DNA of 64,000 nucleotides from Corynebacterium phoceense (GTDB lineage: Bacteria; Actinomycetota; Actinomycetes; Mycobacteriales; Mycobacteriaceae): positions 542,451-606,450 of the forward strand of contig NZ_LT596208.1 of assembly GCF_900092335.1 (NCBI RefSeq), given 5' to 3'. The translations under genes were made by a program, and so were the position numbers. The notes beneath the pieces are model-generated. The model was not told the origin of the DNA. It saw nothing but the letters and a program-made list of their open reading frames with translations, and ran no database searches. This document shows positions 8,294-18,808 of the stretch, one piece after another; within the stretch, counting starts at the first letter, position 1; every line of letters begins with the position of its first letter.

Positions 8294-8343
8294 GGCGCTC
8301 CTCGCGTTGGTAAGTGGACTCCTCCATCGTAGACTCTAAAGCC

Positions 8344-9127
8344 ATGTTGTTTGCCCTTGCTCTGACGTTGCTTGCGGGCTTATCCACGTCTATCGGCGCC
8401 GCCATCGCCGTGGGCCACCGCAACCCGGGGCCGAAGTTCATGGCGGGGGCCCTTGGCCTGTCCGCCGGCGTCATGCTCTACGTCTCCTTTGTGGAGATTT
8501 TGCCGCAGGGCGTGGACAAGCTCATTACGGCTTTCGACTCGGAGCGCACTGGCACGTGGCTGGGCGTGGGTGCGTTCTTCCTGGGCATTGCCATCATTGC
8601 GGTCATCGACCGCCTTGTGCCGGAAGAGATCAATCCGCACGAGCCGGGCACCATGCTTGACGATGCCCGCCGCGCCCGGCTCATGAAGACCGGCGTGTTC
8701 GCCGCCGCGGCGCTTGCCTTCCACAATTTCCCGGAAGGCTTCGCGACATTCCTCGCCGGCTTGGAGGACGCGAGCATCGCGCTGCCGGTCGCGTTTGCTA
8801 TCGCCATTCACAATATTCCGGAGGGTATCGCTGTGGCCGTGCCCCTGCGCCAAGGCCATGGGCTCGCGGCGCAAGGCGTTTGCGTGGGCGACGCTGTCCG
8901 GCCTCGCGGAGCCAGTGGGCGCCGTCGTGGGCTATGTGCTGCTCTTGCCAGTGCTCGGCGATACGACGATGGGCGTGGCTTTCGGCGTCATTGCCGGCAT
9001 CATGGTGTTCATTTCCTTGGATGAGCTGCTGCCTACCGCAGAGGAAACCGGCGAGCACCACTACGCCATCTACGGCCTCATCGCGGGCATGGCCGTTATG
9101 GCATTTTCGCTTCTTATGTTTCTGTAG
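8344..9127 (+). pseudogene. zupT: Zinc transporter ZupT (ZIP family), interrupted by one frameshift
   Basis: Two overlapping frames together make a full ZIP-family metal importer. The first frame (from ATG 8344) covers the N-terminal membrane helices and both metal-site helices, HNFPEGFATFLAG and HNIPEGIAVAVPLRQ. The protein then continues in the next frame as MGSRRKAFAWATLSGLAEP, GVIAGIMVFISLDELLPTA and a C-terminal helix ending at 9127. The switch falls at about 8851-8858 (CAAGGCCATGGG), and removing one G restores a continuous product of about 260 residues. ZupT imports Zn2+ and other divalent ions. Either the gene is freshly inactivated or the base is a sequencing error. Nothing else in the gene is decayed. 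Confidence 0.85.
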
Positions 9128-9228
9128 CCCGCGGTTTCTGCTGGTTGCGCCCAGTATCTTTTGGGTGCCACATATAGTGTGCAGTCCTCCGCTTGCCGGA
9201 GGACTGTGCTCGTTTTAGCGTGTGGTGC

Positions 9229-10308
9229 ATGACCATTATGGGGGAGCTGGCCAGCCTGTTGGCCCGGGGGCTCGACATCGTTGACGAGGTGCTCGGCTTG
9301 ACCGAGTCGGAGATTATCGCCATGGGTATTCCCGACACGCTTGCCAAGGACGTCGTCGCGACTGCCGCGCCGTTTACCGAGACGAATTCATTCCAAGACA
9401 AACGCCGCCAGACGCGCGCCGCGGCGAAGAAACACAACCTACTCACGCTTATCGCGGTGGAGAAACAAGCCCAACGGCTGAAGAAAGAACACCAGCGCTG
9501 GGACTTACGTCTCGAGGCGTTGAAGAAGACCGGCGATACGAAGCACATCGACAAAGAAGCCCGCGAGCTGGTAAAGAAGGTGGTCAAGCCGCGCACGCCT
9601 AAGGCCGGCGTGCGCTTTGCTCAGCATTCGGATGGCAACGCGTCGCTGACTATCTGCGGGCCGTCGGCGGACCTAGCCGACATTCGCGATTCCATTGACA
9701 AAGACCAGCCCATTGAGTCTGTGCTCGAGCATTGGTTCGGCGAGAAGAAAGCGGCGCGGCCGACGATCACACTTATGCTTGTGACCACGATGGACAATTA
9801 CGCCAAGGCCTGCGAGGGTCACGAGGTGTGGTTCCAGCTGTCCAACGGCGCGGTGATTTCCTCGACGGAGCTGGCGACGCGAAACATCAACGACTACGGC
9901 TTCCACGTGCTGTTGCACCCGGTCTACGGGCCGGTGAATCTGCATCGGATTTCGCGGTTTGCCTCCACGAAGCAGCGGCTGATGGCCATGGGTGAGAATC
10001 CCGTCTGCCCCTGGCCGGGCTGTTCGAAGGGCGCGCACGATTGCCAGGTGCACCACCTGGAAGCCTGGCGCAACGGAGGGGAGACGAGCCCGGAGAATCT
10101 CACGATTGCGTGCCAGTATCACAACGCCGTCAACGAGGTGGATGGTCGCGGGTTCTTAAGAAGGCGCGGAACGATTTACTGGGTGCCGCCCAAGGGCTGG
10201 TACCACCCGCCGGGTACGCCGGTCGCGCCGGAGCTGGAAGGCCCGCTGCCGGCGTGGGTGGAAGAAGAAAAGCAACTGCTCGAGGAGGAATTTATGAACG
10301 CGCGGTAG
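9229..10308 (+). CDS. HNH endonuclease-domain protein (DUF222/13E12-like, corynebacterial)
   Basis: About 359 residues from ATG 9229. The N-terminal two thirds is helical and charged (KKHNLLTLIAVEKQAQRLKK, WDLRLEALKKTGD). The C-terminal part is an HNH nuclease domain: CPWPGC zinc ligands, then QVHHLEAWRNGG, then ENLTIACQYHNAVNE. That arrangement is typical of the DUF222-HNH proteins that occur in several copies in Corynebacterium and mycobacteria (13E12-type). Their biological role is not settled. A TTG at 9193 is an alternative start. The 3' end overlaps the convergent DUF808 gene by 17 bases. Confidence 0.82.
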   Translation: MTIMGELASLLARGLDIVDEVLGLTESEIIAMGIPDTLAKDVVATAAPFTETNSFQDKRRQTRAAAKKHNLLTLIAVEKQAQRLKKEHQRWDLRLEALKKTGDTKHIDKEARELVKKVVKPRTPKAGVRFAQHSDGNASLTICGPSADLADIRDSIDKDQPIESVLEHWFGEKKAARPTITLMLVTTMDNYAKACEGHEVWFQLSNGAVISSTELATRNINDYGFHVLLHPVYGPVNLHRISRFASTKQRLMAMGENPVCPWPGCSKGAHDCQVHHLEAWRNGGETSPENLTIACQYHNAVNEVDGRGFLRRRGTIYWVPPKGWYHPPGTPVAPELEGPLPAWVEEEKQLLEEEFMNAR

Positions 10309-11221
10309 AACCAGCCGAACGCTTGGCGAAGGTGATGATGGAGACCACCACGAGGCCTAGGAGGAAACCGAACACGAGCGAGATGCCGGTGTCGATGAGC
10401 CATTGCAGGGCTCCGTTTGAGGTGATCGCTGCCGCGCGCTCGATGAGGTTGTGGAGCTCGTGCGCGCCGAATTCGTGGAGACCGTTGATGACGATGTGGC
10501 CGCCGACCCAGAGCATGGCGAAGGTACCGATGACGGAGATGATGTTGAGGGCGATGGGCATGCCCTTGACGAGGGCAGTGCCCAGCGGAGACTTGCCGTT
10601 GCGGCGCTTGAGCAGTCCGATGCCCATGTCATCCATCTTCACGAGGAGGCCCACGACGCCGTAGACGCCGAGAGTGATGAGGATAGCGACGGCGATGAGC
10701 GTGCCCAGGCGCAGCCAGAACGTCTCCTCTATAACGGCGTTGAGGGAGAGCACCATGATTTCCGCGGACAGAATGAGGTCCGTGGTGATGGCGGAGGAGA
10801 CCAAGCGGTCCTCGGCCTCCTTGGGAGACTCGCTCGTGGGAGCGGCATCCTCGTGGTGTTCATCGCGCTTGAAGAAGTGGATGACCTTCTCCGCGCCCTC
10901 GAAGCACAGGTACGTGCCGCCGGCCATGAGGATGGGAGTAAGCGCCCACGGCGCGATCCAGGACAGGATGAGCGCGATGGGCAGGATGATGACCAGCTTA
11001 TTGCGCAGCGAGCCCTTCGTGATGCGCCAGATCATGGGCAGCTCGCGCGCGGGCTGGACGCCTTGGACGTACTGCGGGGCGACAGCGGCGTCATCGATGA
11101 CAACTCCGGCTGCCTTGATAGAGGTTCTTCCAGCGAGTGTTGCAACGTCATCGACGCTCGCCGCGGCGGAGCGGGCGATGAGCGCGATGTCATCGAGAAG
11201 GGCGAAGAGTCCACCGGCCAT
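10292..11221 (-). CDS. DUF808 (YedI-like) integral membrane protein
   Basis: 309 residues with the DUF808 hallmark N terminus MAGGLFALLDDIALIARSAA and TLAGRTSIKAAGVVIDDAAV. At least five hydrophobic helices follow, for example KLVIILPIALILSWIAPW and the conserved PILMAGGTYLCFEGAEKV. The family is widespread and of unknown function. The last helix (SLVFGFLLGLVVVSIITFA) leads to a short basic tail. It has its own gene space between the HNH gene and the DUF402 gene. Confidence 0.85.
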   Translation of the reverse strand: MAGGLFALLDDIALIARSAAASVDDVATLAGRTSIKAAGVVIDDAAVAPQYVQGVQPARELPMIWRITKGSLRNKLVIILPIALILSWIAPWALTPILMAGGTYLCFEGAEKVIHFFKRDEHHEDAAPTSESPKEAEDRLVSSAITTDLILSAEIMVLSLNAVIEETFWLRLGTLIAVAILITLGVYGVVGLLVKMDDMGIGLLKRRNGKSPLGTALVKGMPIALNIISVIGTFAMLWVGGHIVINGLHEFGAHELHNLIERAAAITSNGALQWLIDTGISLVFGFLLGLVVVSIITFAKRSAGSTARS

Positions 11222-11274
11222 GAAGAAATCCTTTGCGCTAGGGAGGGGATTGACGCGCCAATCTTACTGGTTGG

Positions 11275-11799
11275 CTAGCCTTCCGGCACGAGTTCGACAT
11301 GCTCCGCCCACGTGAGTGGGTAGCCAATGGCCGTGAGCCAGTCAATGACGTTGTCGTTGTGACGGGTAGTCCCGTCGACGGCGCGCAGAGTGGCGTCGAT
11401 GGCGAACTCGGCGTCCTCGGCGGAGATGAGCCCCTGTGCGGTGGCCTGCGAGAGCTCGTCGATGTCATCGACGGTGATAGGGGAGCCGGTCGTGGAGAGA
11501 AGGTCGATGTAGAGGTCGCGGGTGGTCCAGGCGGCATCGGAAAGCTCAATGCTGGCGACGTCGATGTAGAAGTCCTGGTAAAAGCGGCCGCCCGCCCGCT
11601 CATGGAACTTGTTGACACGCAGACCTAGGCCCGGAAGTAGCCAAGACTCCAGGTAGCCGAAGCGCGGGTGGTTGGCGCCGCGGGCCATGTAGAGGCCGAA
11701 CTCGTGGCGCTCGTACGCGTCGACGGTGCGGTCGATGCCCTTGGGATCGACGTTGATGTGGTCAGCGAGGCGGAAGGTCTCCAGCTTCGGCGCGTGCAT
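11275..11799 (-). CDS. DUF402 domain protein
   Basis: 174 residues. The segment GLYMARGANHPRFGYLESWLLPGLGLRVNKFHERAG followed by FYQDFYIDVASIELSDAAWTTRDLYIDLL matches the DUF402 barrel. In that family a conserved acidic/Tyr pocket has, in some members, been tied to nucleoside di/triphosphate phosphatase activity; for this protein it is only a family-level guess. The ATG overlaps the stop of the upstream secreted-protein gene (TAATG), so the two are translationally coupled. Confidence 0.75.
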   Translation of the reverse strand: MHAPKLETFRLADHINVDPKGIDRTVDAYERHEFGLYMARGANHPRFGYLESWLLPGLGLRVNKFHERAGGRFYQDFYIDVASIELSDAAWTTRDLYIDLLSTTGSPITVDDIDELSQATAQGLISAEDAEFAIDATLRAVDGTTRHNDNVIDWLTAIGYPLTWAEHVELVPEG

Positions 11800-12521
11800 T
11801 ACTTGGCCTCGATGATGGCGGCGGTGGGGGCGAAGGTGCAGCGCGACTCGGCGGTGTTCACGGCGCCGGAGAGCACGGCGACGACGGTGCCGGTGCCGGT
11901 CTGCGCGCGGCCGGAAACCGTCGTGGGGCCGTCCGGGTTGATGCCGTGGTTGGTGAGCGGGGTTTCGCCGAATGCGAAATTATCGATGTTGAACCACTGG
12001 ACCCTCATGGCGCCCTGGTTGGGGGCGGCGGTCTGCGTACCCAGTGCGGTAAAGAGGAAGACCATCTCGCCGGGGCCAGCGCCAGGCGCCGGGATGTCCG
12101 TGGGGCCGGGCACGGCGATGGCGGAGCCCATGGCGTCTTGCTGGCCGCCGATGCAGTTCGCGGAGACCGTCGGCCAGTAGAACTGGGTAAAGCCGGGGCC
12201 GCCGTCGACAAGCTGGACGCCGCCCTCGCCGGTGGCACCCTCGCCGGTGCTGAACGCCAGCGCAGAGAGCACGGCGTTGCGGAGGTCCTGCGGAACGAAA
12301 GGCTGATCCACGAAGGCGTGAATGCGCGACTGCGTCTCCGGCGTGGGGCGGCCTAGGCCGTCGAGCGGGTTGGAGGACGCGGGCAGGCCGGTGACGGAGG
12401 AGAAGTCCGGCGCGGCGGCAGTGGCGGGCACAATGGCCGCAGCGGTGGCGGTCGCAGCGAGCGTCGCGGAGGCAACGCACGCAGCGGCGGCACTGCGCAG
12501 GACGGTAACCGAGGAGCTCAC
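11799..12521 (-). CDS. Secreted protein of unknown function
   Basis: 240 residues from GTG 12521, which has AGAAGGAAA upstream. Residues 1-36 are a Sec signal peptide (RSAAAACVASATLAATATAA, probable cleavage near ATAAA). The mature part contains FVDQPFVPQDLRNAVLSALAF, a FYWPTVSANCIGG motif and C-terminal FNIDNFAFGETPLTNHG. Two cysteines (about 140 and 225) could be linked. No enzymatic motif is visible. Similar secreted proteins occur in other Corynebacterium and mycobacteria, but I do not know their function. It is coupled to the DUF402 gene by a TAATG overlap. Confidence 0.7.
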   Translation of the reverse strand: MSSSVTVLRSAAAACVASATLAATATAAAIVPATAAAPDFSSVTGLPASSNPLDGLGRPTPETQSRIHAFVDQPFVPQDLRNAVLSALAFSTGEGATGEGGVQLVDGGPGFTQFYWPTVSANCIGGQQDAMGSAIAVPGPTDIPAPGAGPGEMVFLFTALGTQTAAPNQGAMRVQWFNIDNFAFGETPLTNHGINPDGPTTVSGRAQTGTGTVVAVLSGAVNTAESRCTFAPTAAIIEAK

Positions 12522-13116
12522 GGGTAAAGGGTTTCCTTCTGTGGATAGGAGACAATGCAGTCGGACACGCTCCGCGCGAAGGCACGAAGATACACCGACG
12601 GCGGCGTGGGCTACGCCGCACCGACGAGGACGGCCAGCCAGCCATCCGTGTCGGGCAGAGCGTAGGGCGCGCCGCTGAACAAACATTAAGTTATTGTCAA
12701 ATAATCAACATGAGTCACAATAGTCACTTGAGTTTCTCGGTCAACTAATGAGGCTGGATTTTGTGGGGCGCCTGTGAAATTGTTACCGATCTGTGACTTT
12801 TGGTTGGGGTGTGCGACGGTGTTGGGATGGGGTGTGTCGTTTCCTGCGAGAGTGTGCTCGCGGTGAGAATGCCCACTCTTGGCCGCTGTGGGGTGGCTGT
12901 CGTGGTCCTTAATGCTGCGTCTTTGCCGTGTTGGGGGTAAGATTCTTACCCGTTCATAATTTCCCCGTGCAGACGGCGGTGGCATTCGGGCCCCGCTTGA
13001 CGGACATGAGCGCCCTTATCCGCAGGCCTTCTGAGGTCGCTGCCAGGGTAAGCGGTGCGGAACTGCCACTGGTGCGGGAAATTTCACCCCCAGATTCTTA
13101 AAGGAGAATCCCCCTC
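12522..13116. promoter_or_regulatory. Long divergent intergenic region upstream of typA and the secreted-protein gene
   Basis: The 595 bases between the two divergent genes hold no recognised gene. AT-rich DNA at 12683-12720 suits a promoter for the minus-strand secreted-protein gene. On the plus strand TTCATAAT (12953-12960) is a good -10 box, with TTGGGG (12931-12936) a possible -35, ahead of a small frame described separately. AAAGGAGA (13101-13108) is the typA ribosome site. Confidence 0.45.
12967..13101 (+). CDS. Possible 44-residue leaderless upstream ORF of typA
   Basis: GTG 12967 opens a frame of 44 codons ending at 13101, 15 bases before the typA start and inside its ribosome site. 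The GTG lies six to seven bases after a good -10 box, exactly where transcription should begin, as for a leaderless mRNA; such messages are common in Corynebacterium. The predicted peptide (MQTAVAFGPRLTDMSALIRR...) resembles nothing I know. It may be a regulatory leader peptide or chance. Confidence 0.25.
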   Translation: MQTAVAFGPRLTDMSALIRRPSEVAARVSGAELPLVREISPPDS

Positions 13117-15027
<1,911 letters not shown>

Positions 15028-15044
15028 GATTCTGCTTCACACGG

Positions 15045-15088
15045 CGCCGCCGCGCCCGCCTGCTCTCACGCAGGAGGACGCGGCGGCG
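15045..15088 (+). terminator. Terminator after typA
   Basis: CGCCGCCGCG (15045-15054) pairs with CGCGGCGGCG (15079-15088), with a smaller CCTGC...GCAGG stem inside the loop. It lies 18 bases past the typA stop and before the lpqW promoter. There is no long T run, so termination may be partial. Confidence 0.55.
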
Positions 15089-15161
15089 TTCGTCTGTGCG
15101 CTGCACGGCGCTACAGTAGGCTCGACAGAATTACCGTAGAAAAGCGGAGAAAGTACGAGAC

Positions 15162-17051
15162 ATGGTGCGATTCCTCCAGCCCCTCCTGCGCGGTGCGACT
15201 GCGCTCGTGTGCGCCTGCGCGTTGAGTGCGTGTGCTGCCAACCCCGGCCCGCCGCCGGTTGTCGATGAAGAGGAAGCCGCGACCGTCACGGGGACTCCCA
15301 CGACCACGCGCGCGGCGACGGACGTGCCGGAGCGCACCACGGTTTCCATCGGCGTTGATCCGCTGGTGGGCGGGCTCAATCCGCATCTCGCCGCGAATAA
15401 TCAGGAGCTCGTCCAGCAGCTCACGGACCTCGTGCTGCCGTCCGCGTTCCGCAACGGCGTCATGGATACAGACCTGCTCGATAGCGCCGAGGAAGTCGAG
15501 GCCCCGCGGGGTGTTGCGCAGCGCGTGCGGTACAAGATTTCCTCCGCCGCGCAGTGGTCAGACGGCACGCCCATTTCCGCGGCAGACTTCAGCTACCTGT
15601 GGCACGGCATGGTGACCACCGCCGGCGTCCAGGACCCGGCGGGCTACCGAGCCATTTCGAGGATTGCCTCGAGCGACGGCGGGCGCGTCGTCACCGTCGA
15701 CTTCCGCGAACGCGTCGCGAACTGGCAGGGGCTCTTCCACGGGCTCGTGCCGTCCCACCTGCTCGGTGACGTCGCCTTCGATACGGTCCTGCATGACGAT
15801 ATTCCTGCCTCGGCGGGCCGCTACCTCGTCGCGACCGTGGACCGCGCCCGTGGGGTCATTACGCTCAACCGCAATGATCGTTACTGGGGCAAGGACCCTG
15901 CGCGCACCGACGTCATCATGTTGCGCTCGGTCCGCGACGCGGAGCAGGCCATCAATATGCTGCGCTCTGGCCAGATTGGCTTCGCGGACTTCACGCCGGA
16001 GCAGACCACGCTCGAGGCGCTCTCGCTCCTGCCGGATGTCGACGCGGAGACGGTGGATACCGCGCGTCAGTTGCGCTTGCATGTCGCGCTGCCCGAGGAA
16101 GCTCGCGCGCAGCTCGCGGAGCTCATCGATGCCCGCCAGGTTGCACGGTTGGCCACCGGGCGCACCGCGCCGCTCGATGTCCCAGGCCAGGCTGCCGATG
16201 CCCCCTCGTCCGAGGCGGCAGACAACCCCGACGTCGCAGAGCTCGTCGCCTTGGGACGTCCCGTGCACATCGGCGTCGATCCCTCCGATACGACGGCGGC
16301 TACGGCGGCCAATATCCTCGTCGACCAGCTCGCCCTGCACGGCGTGAGCGCGAAGGTGGTTGCGGACCGCATGCGCACATTGGCGGCGGAGTCGTTGCCC
16401 TCGGGCACGGTCGATGCCGTGTTGAGCTGGGATACTGTGGACGAGAATCCACTCCGCGTGGCCAGCTCCTACGTCTGTGCGAGCGATCCGGTCCCGGTGG
16501 GGACAACGTCGTCAGCTGCACCAAGCGCGGCTGACCCAGCCGGGTCGACCACGCCGGGTTCGCCGGAGCCTTCTGTGGCAGACACGTCGGCAAAGGATAG
16601 CGCGGCGGCGGAGCGCACGAGCGAGGAGACCGCGACGTCGCTGGGCGATCTGTGGGACGAGGACGAGACTCCGGAGACCTTCCCGGGCGAGCTGTCCGGC
16701 GTGTGCCCGCCGGACGCGGCGGTGACGCGTGCGGCGATTCTGAGCGGGGAGACGAAGGCTGCCGATGCCGCCCGCGCGTTGGCGGAGTGGCAGGCGCGCA
16801 GCCACGTGGTTGTTCCGCTGCTCGCCGAGTCACGGCTCCTCGCCCTGGGAGAGGGCATCGTGGGACCGGGGACTACAGTGGACGCATGGCGCGCGGGACT
16901 CGCGACGGCACCCGAGTGGACGCCCGAGGACAAGGACCTGGCCGCGACGTCGACGGCCACCCGCGAAGCAGCGCGAGGTGCCGATAAGGGCGCAGACCAA
17001 GACAACGACGCGAAACAGGGCACGAACGAGGACAAAGGACGAAAAGAATGA
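15162..17051 (+). CDS. lpqW: LpqW-like lipoprotein, extracellular solute-binding protein family 5
   Basis: 629 residues with a lipoprotein signal ending in the lipobox LSAC (Cys24). The body follows the family-5 (peptide-binding) fold: VSIGVDPLVGGLNPHLAANN, WSDGTPISAADFSYLWHGM, ITLNRNDRYWGKDPARTDV. In mycobacteria LpqW does not act as a transporter receptor; it controls the split between PIM and lipomannan/LAM synthesis at the membrane. A Ser/Thr/Ala-rich low-complexity insert (about 450-500) and a charged C-terminal tail are visible. GGAGAAAG precedes ATG 15162. Its TGA overlaps the mshB ATG, so the two are coupled. Confidence 0.88.
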   Translation: MVRFLQPLLRGATALVCACALSACAANPGPPPVVDEEEAATVTGTPTTTRAATDVPERTTVSIGVDPLVGGLNPHLAANNQELVQQLTDLVLPSAFRNGVMDTDLLDSAEEVEAPRGVAQRVRYKISSAAQWSDGTPISAADFSYLWHGMVTTAGVQDPAGYRAISRIASSDGGRVVTVDFRERVANWQGLFHGLVPSHLLGDVAFDTVLHDDIPASAGRYLVATVDRARGVITLNRNDRYWGKDPARTDVIMLRSVRDAEQAINMLRSGQIGFADFTPEQTTLEALSLLPDVDAETVDTARQLRLHVALPEEARAQLAELIDARQVARLATGRTAPLDVPGQAADAPSSEAADNPDVAELVALGRPVHIGVDPSDTTAATAANILVDQLALHGVSAKVVADRMRTLAAESLPSGTVDAVLSWDTVDENPLRVASSYVCASDPVPVGTTSSAAPSAADPAGSTTPGSPEPSVADTSAKDSAAAERTSEETATSLGDLWDEDETPETFPGELSGVCPPDAAVTRAAILSGETKAADAARALAEWQARSHVVVPLLAESRLLALGEGIVGPGTTVDAWRAGLATAPEWTPEDKDLAATSTATREAARGADKGADQDNDAKQGTNEDKGRKE

Positions 17052-17950
17052 CGGATTTGACTGGCTTCCGCGTGGTCGCGGTGCATGCGCACCCGGACGA
17101 TGAGGTCCTCTTTACCGGCGGCACGCTCGCGGACCTGGCGCGCCGTGGCGCGACGGTCACCTTGCTCACGCTCACACTGGGCGATGAGGGCGAAGTCATC
17201 GGCGAGCCGTACCAGAGCGTCGTGGACAACGGCGTGCTGGCGGGCTTGCGCGTGCGCGAGCTCGAAGACGCCGTCGCGGCGTTGGGCATCGAGCACGAGT
17301 TTGTGGGCGGCGCTGGCTTCTTCCGCGACTCGGGCATGGAAGGCTCACCCGCGCACGAGCACCCGCGTGCACTGGTCAACCGTGTCGAGGAGGCGGCGGG
17401 GCACCTGCGTGGCCGGTTTGCGGAGCTCGACCCGCACATTATCGTGACCTACGGTCCGGACGGCGGCTACGGCCACCCGGACCACATCGCGGTGCATAAG
17501 GCGGTTCACACCGCGGCGGGAGACCGTCGCGTGTGGTGGGCTGTCTTCGACCGCGCACAGAACTACGCGGGCCTCGACACACTCACCGAGCCCGAGGGCT
17601 GGCAGAAGCCGGACAGGGACTACCTCGATAACTTCACGAACGAGGCCTCGGAGACTGAGACGTTCGTGCGCTACCCGCTCGATGACGCGGCGTACGCCGC
17701 CAAGCGCGCGGGCATGGCCGCCCACCCGACGCAGATCTGGCTGGCGGACGGAACGGTGTCGCGGACGAACCCGGTCTCGGCCTTCGCGGGCATCGGCGAC
17801 CCGGCCGTGGCGCCGGTGGCCTTCGGATTGTCGAACCTGCTCGTCATGCCGTTGCTGCGCGCCGAGTTCTATCACCTGGGCCAGGCAGGTACCGCCGCGG
17901 CGGCGCCAGCAGAAGGCGCTGCAGGTTTGTTCGCAGGACTCGAGCGATGA
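17048..17950 (+). CDS. mshB: Mycothiol biosynthesis deacetylase MshB
   Basis: 300 residues of the LmbE-type zinc deacetylase family. It removes acetyl from N-acetylglucosaminyl-inositol in mycothiol synthesis. The zinc/catalytic motif AHPDDEVLFTGG is at residues 14-25 and the third ligand is in GGYGHPDHIAVHKAVH. Cytosolic. It starts in an ATGA overlap with lpqW and ends in one with the next gene, so the three form one tightly coupled unit. Confidence 0.93.
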   Translation: MTDLTGFRVVAVHAHPDDEVLFTGGTLADLARRGATVTLLTLTLGDEGEVIGEPYQSVVDNGVLAGLRVRELEDAVAALGIEHEFVGGAGFFRDSGMEGSPAHEHPRALVNRVEEAAGHLRGRFAELDPHIIVTYGPDGGYGHPDHIAVHKAVHTAAGDRRVWWAVFDRAQNYAGLDTLTEPEGWQKPDRDYLDNFTNEASETETFVRYPLDDAAYAAKRAGMAAHPTQIWLADGTVSRTNPVSAFAGIGDPAVAPVAFGLSNLLVMPLLRAEFYHLGQAGTAAAAPAEGAAGLFAGLER

Positions 17951-18381
17951 ATAACACGCAGGCGGAGCAGCCTTCCCAGCAGGCCCGAGAGCAGGCGCAG
18001 CCGGCGATTCGCACGAATTTCGATCGGGGCGAGGCGGTGACGGGATTGGTGTGGCTGAGCCTCGGTGCAATCTTCTCGTTGCTCCTCGAGGTGGTTTACC
18101 TCGGCGCGCGTCTGCCGCTGGGGGAGACCTCCATCCCGTTCCCCGTGACCATCGCCGTGGCATTTGGATTCAACCTTGTCCTCACGCGCACGGCGCTGTT
18201 ATGGTCGCGCCGCACGCTTGTCGCCGCGGTGCCCCTTATCGTGTGGACGCTGGGCTTTTTGGCTCTGGCGCTAGCAGGGGGCATCGGCAGCCTGCAAGCG
18301 TTGCCCGCCACATTATCGACCATCCTGTTATTTGCGGCTGGAGTAGCCGGGGGCGGGTGGCCTTTCTTCAATGGGAAGTGA
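17947..18381 (+). CDS. Small integral membrane protein (Rv1171-like)
   Basis: 144 residues with a polar, Gln-rich N terminus of about 25 residues and then four hydrophobic helices, for example VTGLVWLSLGAIFSLLLEVV and FPVTIAVAFGFNLVLT. No catalytic motif. The conserved position between mshB and fdxC, with an ATGA overlap to mshB, matches the mycobacterial Rv1171 gene of unknown role. It is probably translated together with mshB. Confidence 0.8.
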   Translation: MNNTQAEQPSQQAREQAQPAIRTNFDRGEAVTGLVWLSLGAIFSLLLEVVYLGARLPLGETSIPFPVTIAVAFGFNLVLTRTALLWSRRTLVAAVPLIVWTLGFLALALAGGIGSLQALPATLSTILLFAAGVAGGGWPFFNGK

Positions 18382-18444
18382 CATACTAGGTAAGTTCACA
18401 TCCCCCTGACGTAATCTCAATTTTTCGGAAGTGATTTCAAACCC

Positions 18445-18768
18445 ATGACGTACACTATCGCGCAGCCTTGCGTCGACGTGATGGACCGTGCCTGCGTTGA
18501 GGAGTGCCCGGTCGACTGCATCTACGAGGGCAAGCGTTCCCTCTACATCCACCCTGATGAGTGCGTGGACTGCGGCGCCTGCGAGCCCGCGTGCCCCGTC
18601 GAGGCCATCTTCTACGAAGACGACGTGCCGGACGAGTGGCTCGACTACAACGACGCGAACGCGGCGTTCTTCGATTCTCTGGGTTCCCCGGGCGGCGCCG
18701 CGGCGCTGGGCCCGCAGGACTTCGACGCTCCGCTCGTTGCTGCCCTCGGTCCACAGAACCAGGACTAG
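18445..18768 (+). CDS. fdxC: Seven-iron ferredoxin FdxC
   Basis: 107 residues. The cysteine pattern [17 protein letters not shown] (Cys-x7-Cys-x3-Cys-Pro) followed by [16 protein letters not shown] marks a ferredoxin carrying one 3Fe-4S and one 4Fe-4S cluster. The acidic C-terminal half is typical of actinobacterial FdxC. It is a cytosolic electron carrier. GGAAG lies upstream of ATG 18445. The fdxC-dapC order is conserved with mycobacteria (Rv1177-Rv1178). Confidence 0.95.
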   Translation: MTYTIAQPCVDVMDRACVEECPVDCIYEGKRSLYIHPDECVDCGACEPACPVEAIFYEDDVPDEWLDYNDANAAFFDSLGSPGGAAALGPQDFDAPLVAALGPQNQD

Positions 18769-18808
18769 CAGAAAGACTAAGTAATCACCGCTTGCGTGGG
18801 AGAGGACA

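Noticed and set aside
12686-12985. 99-codon open frame on the minus strand in the gap before typA
   Set aside because: No ribosome site, no recognisable protein, and composition unlike the surrounding genes.
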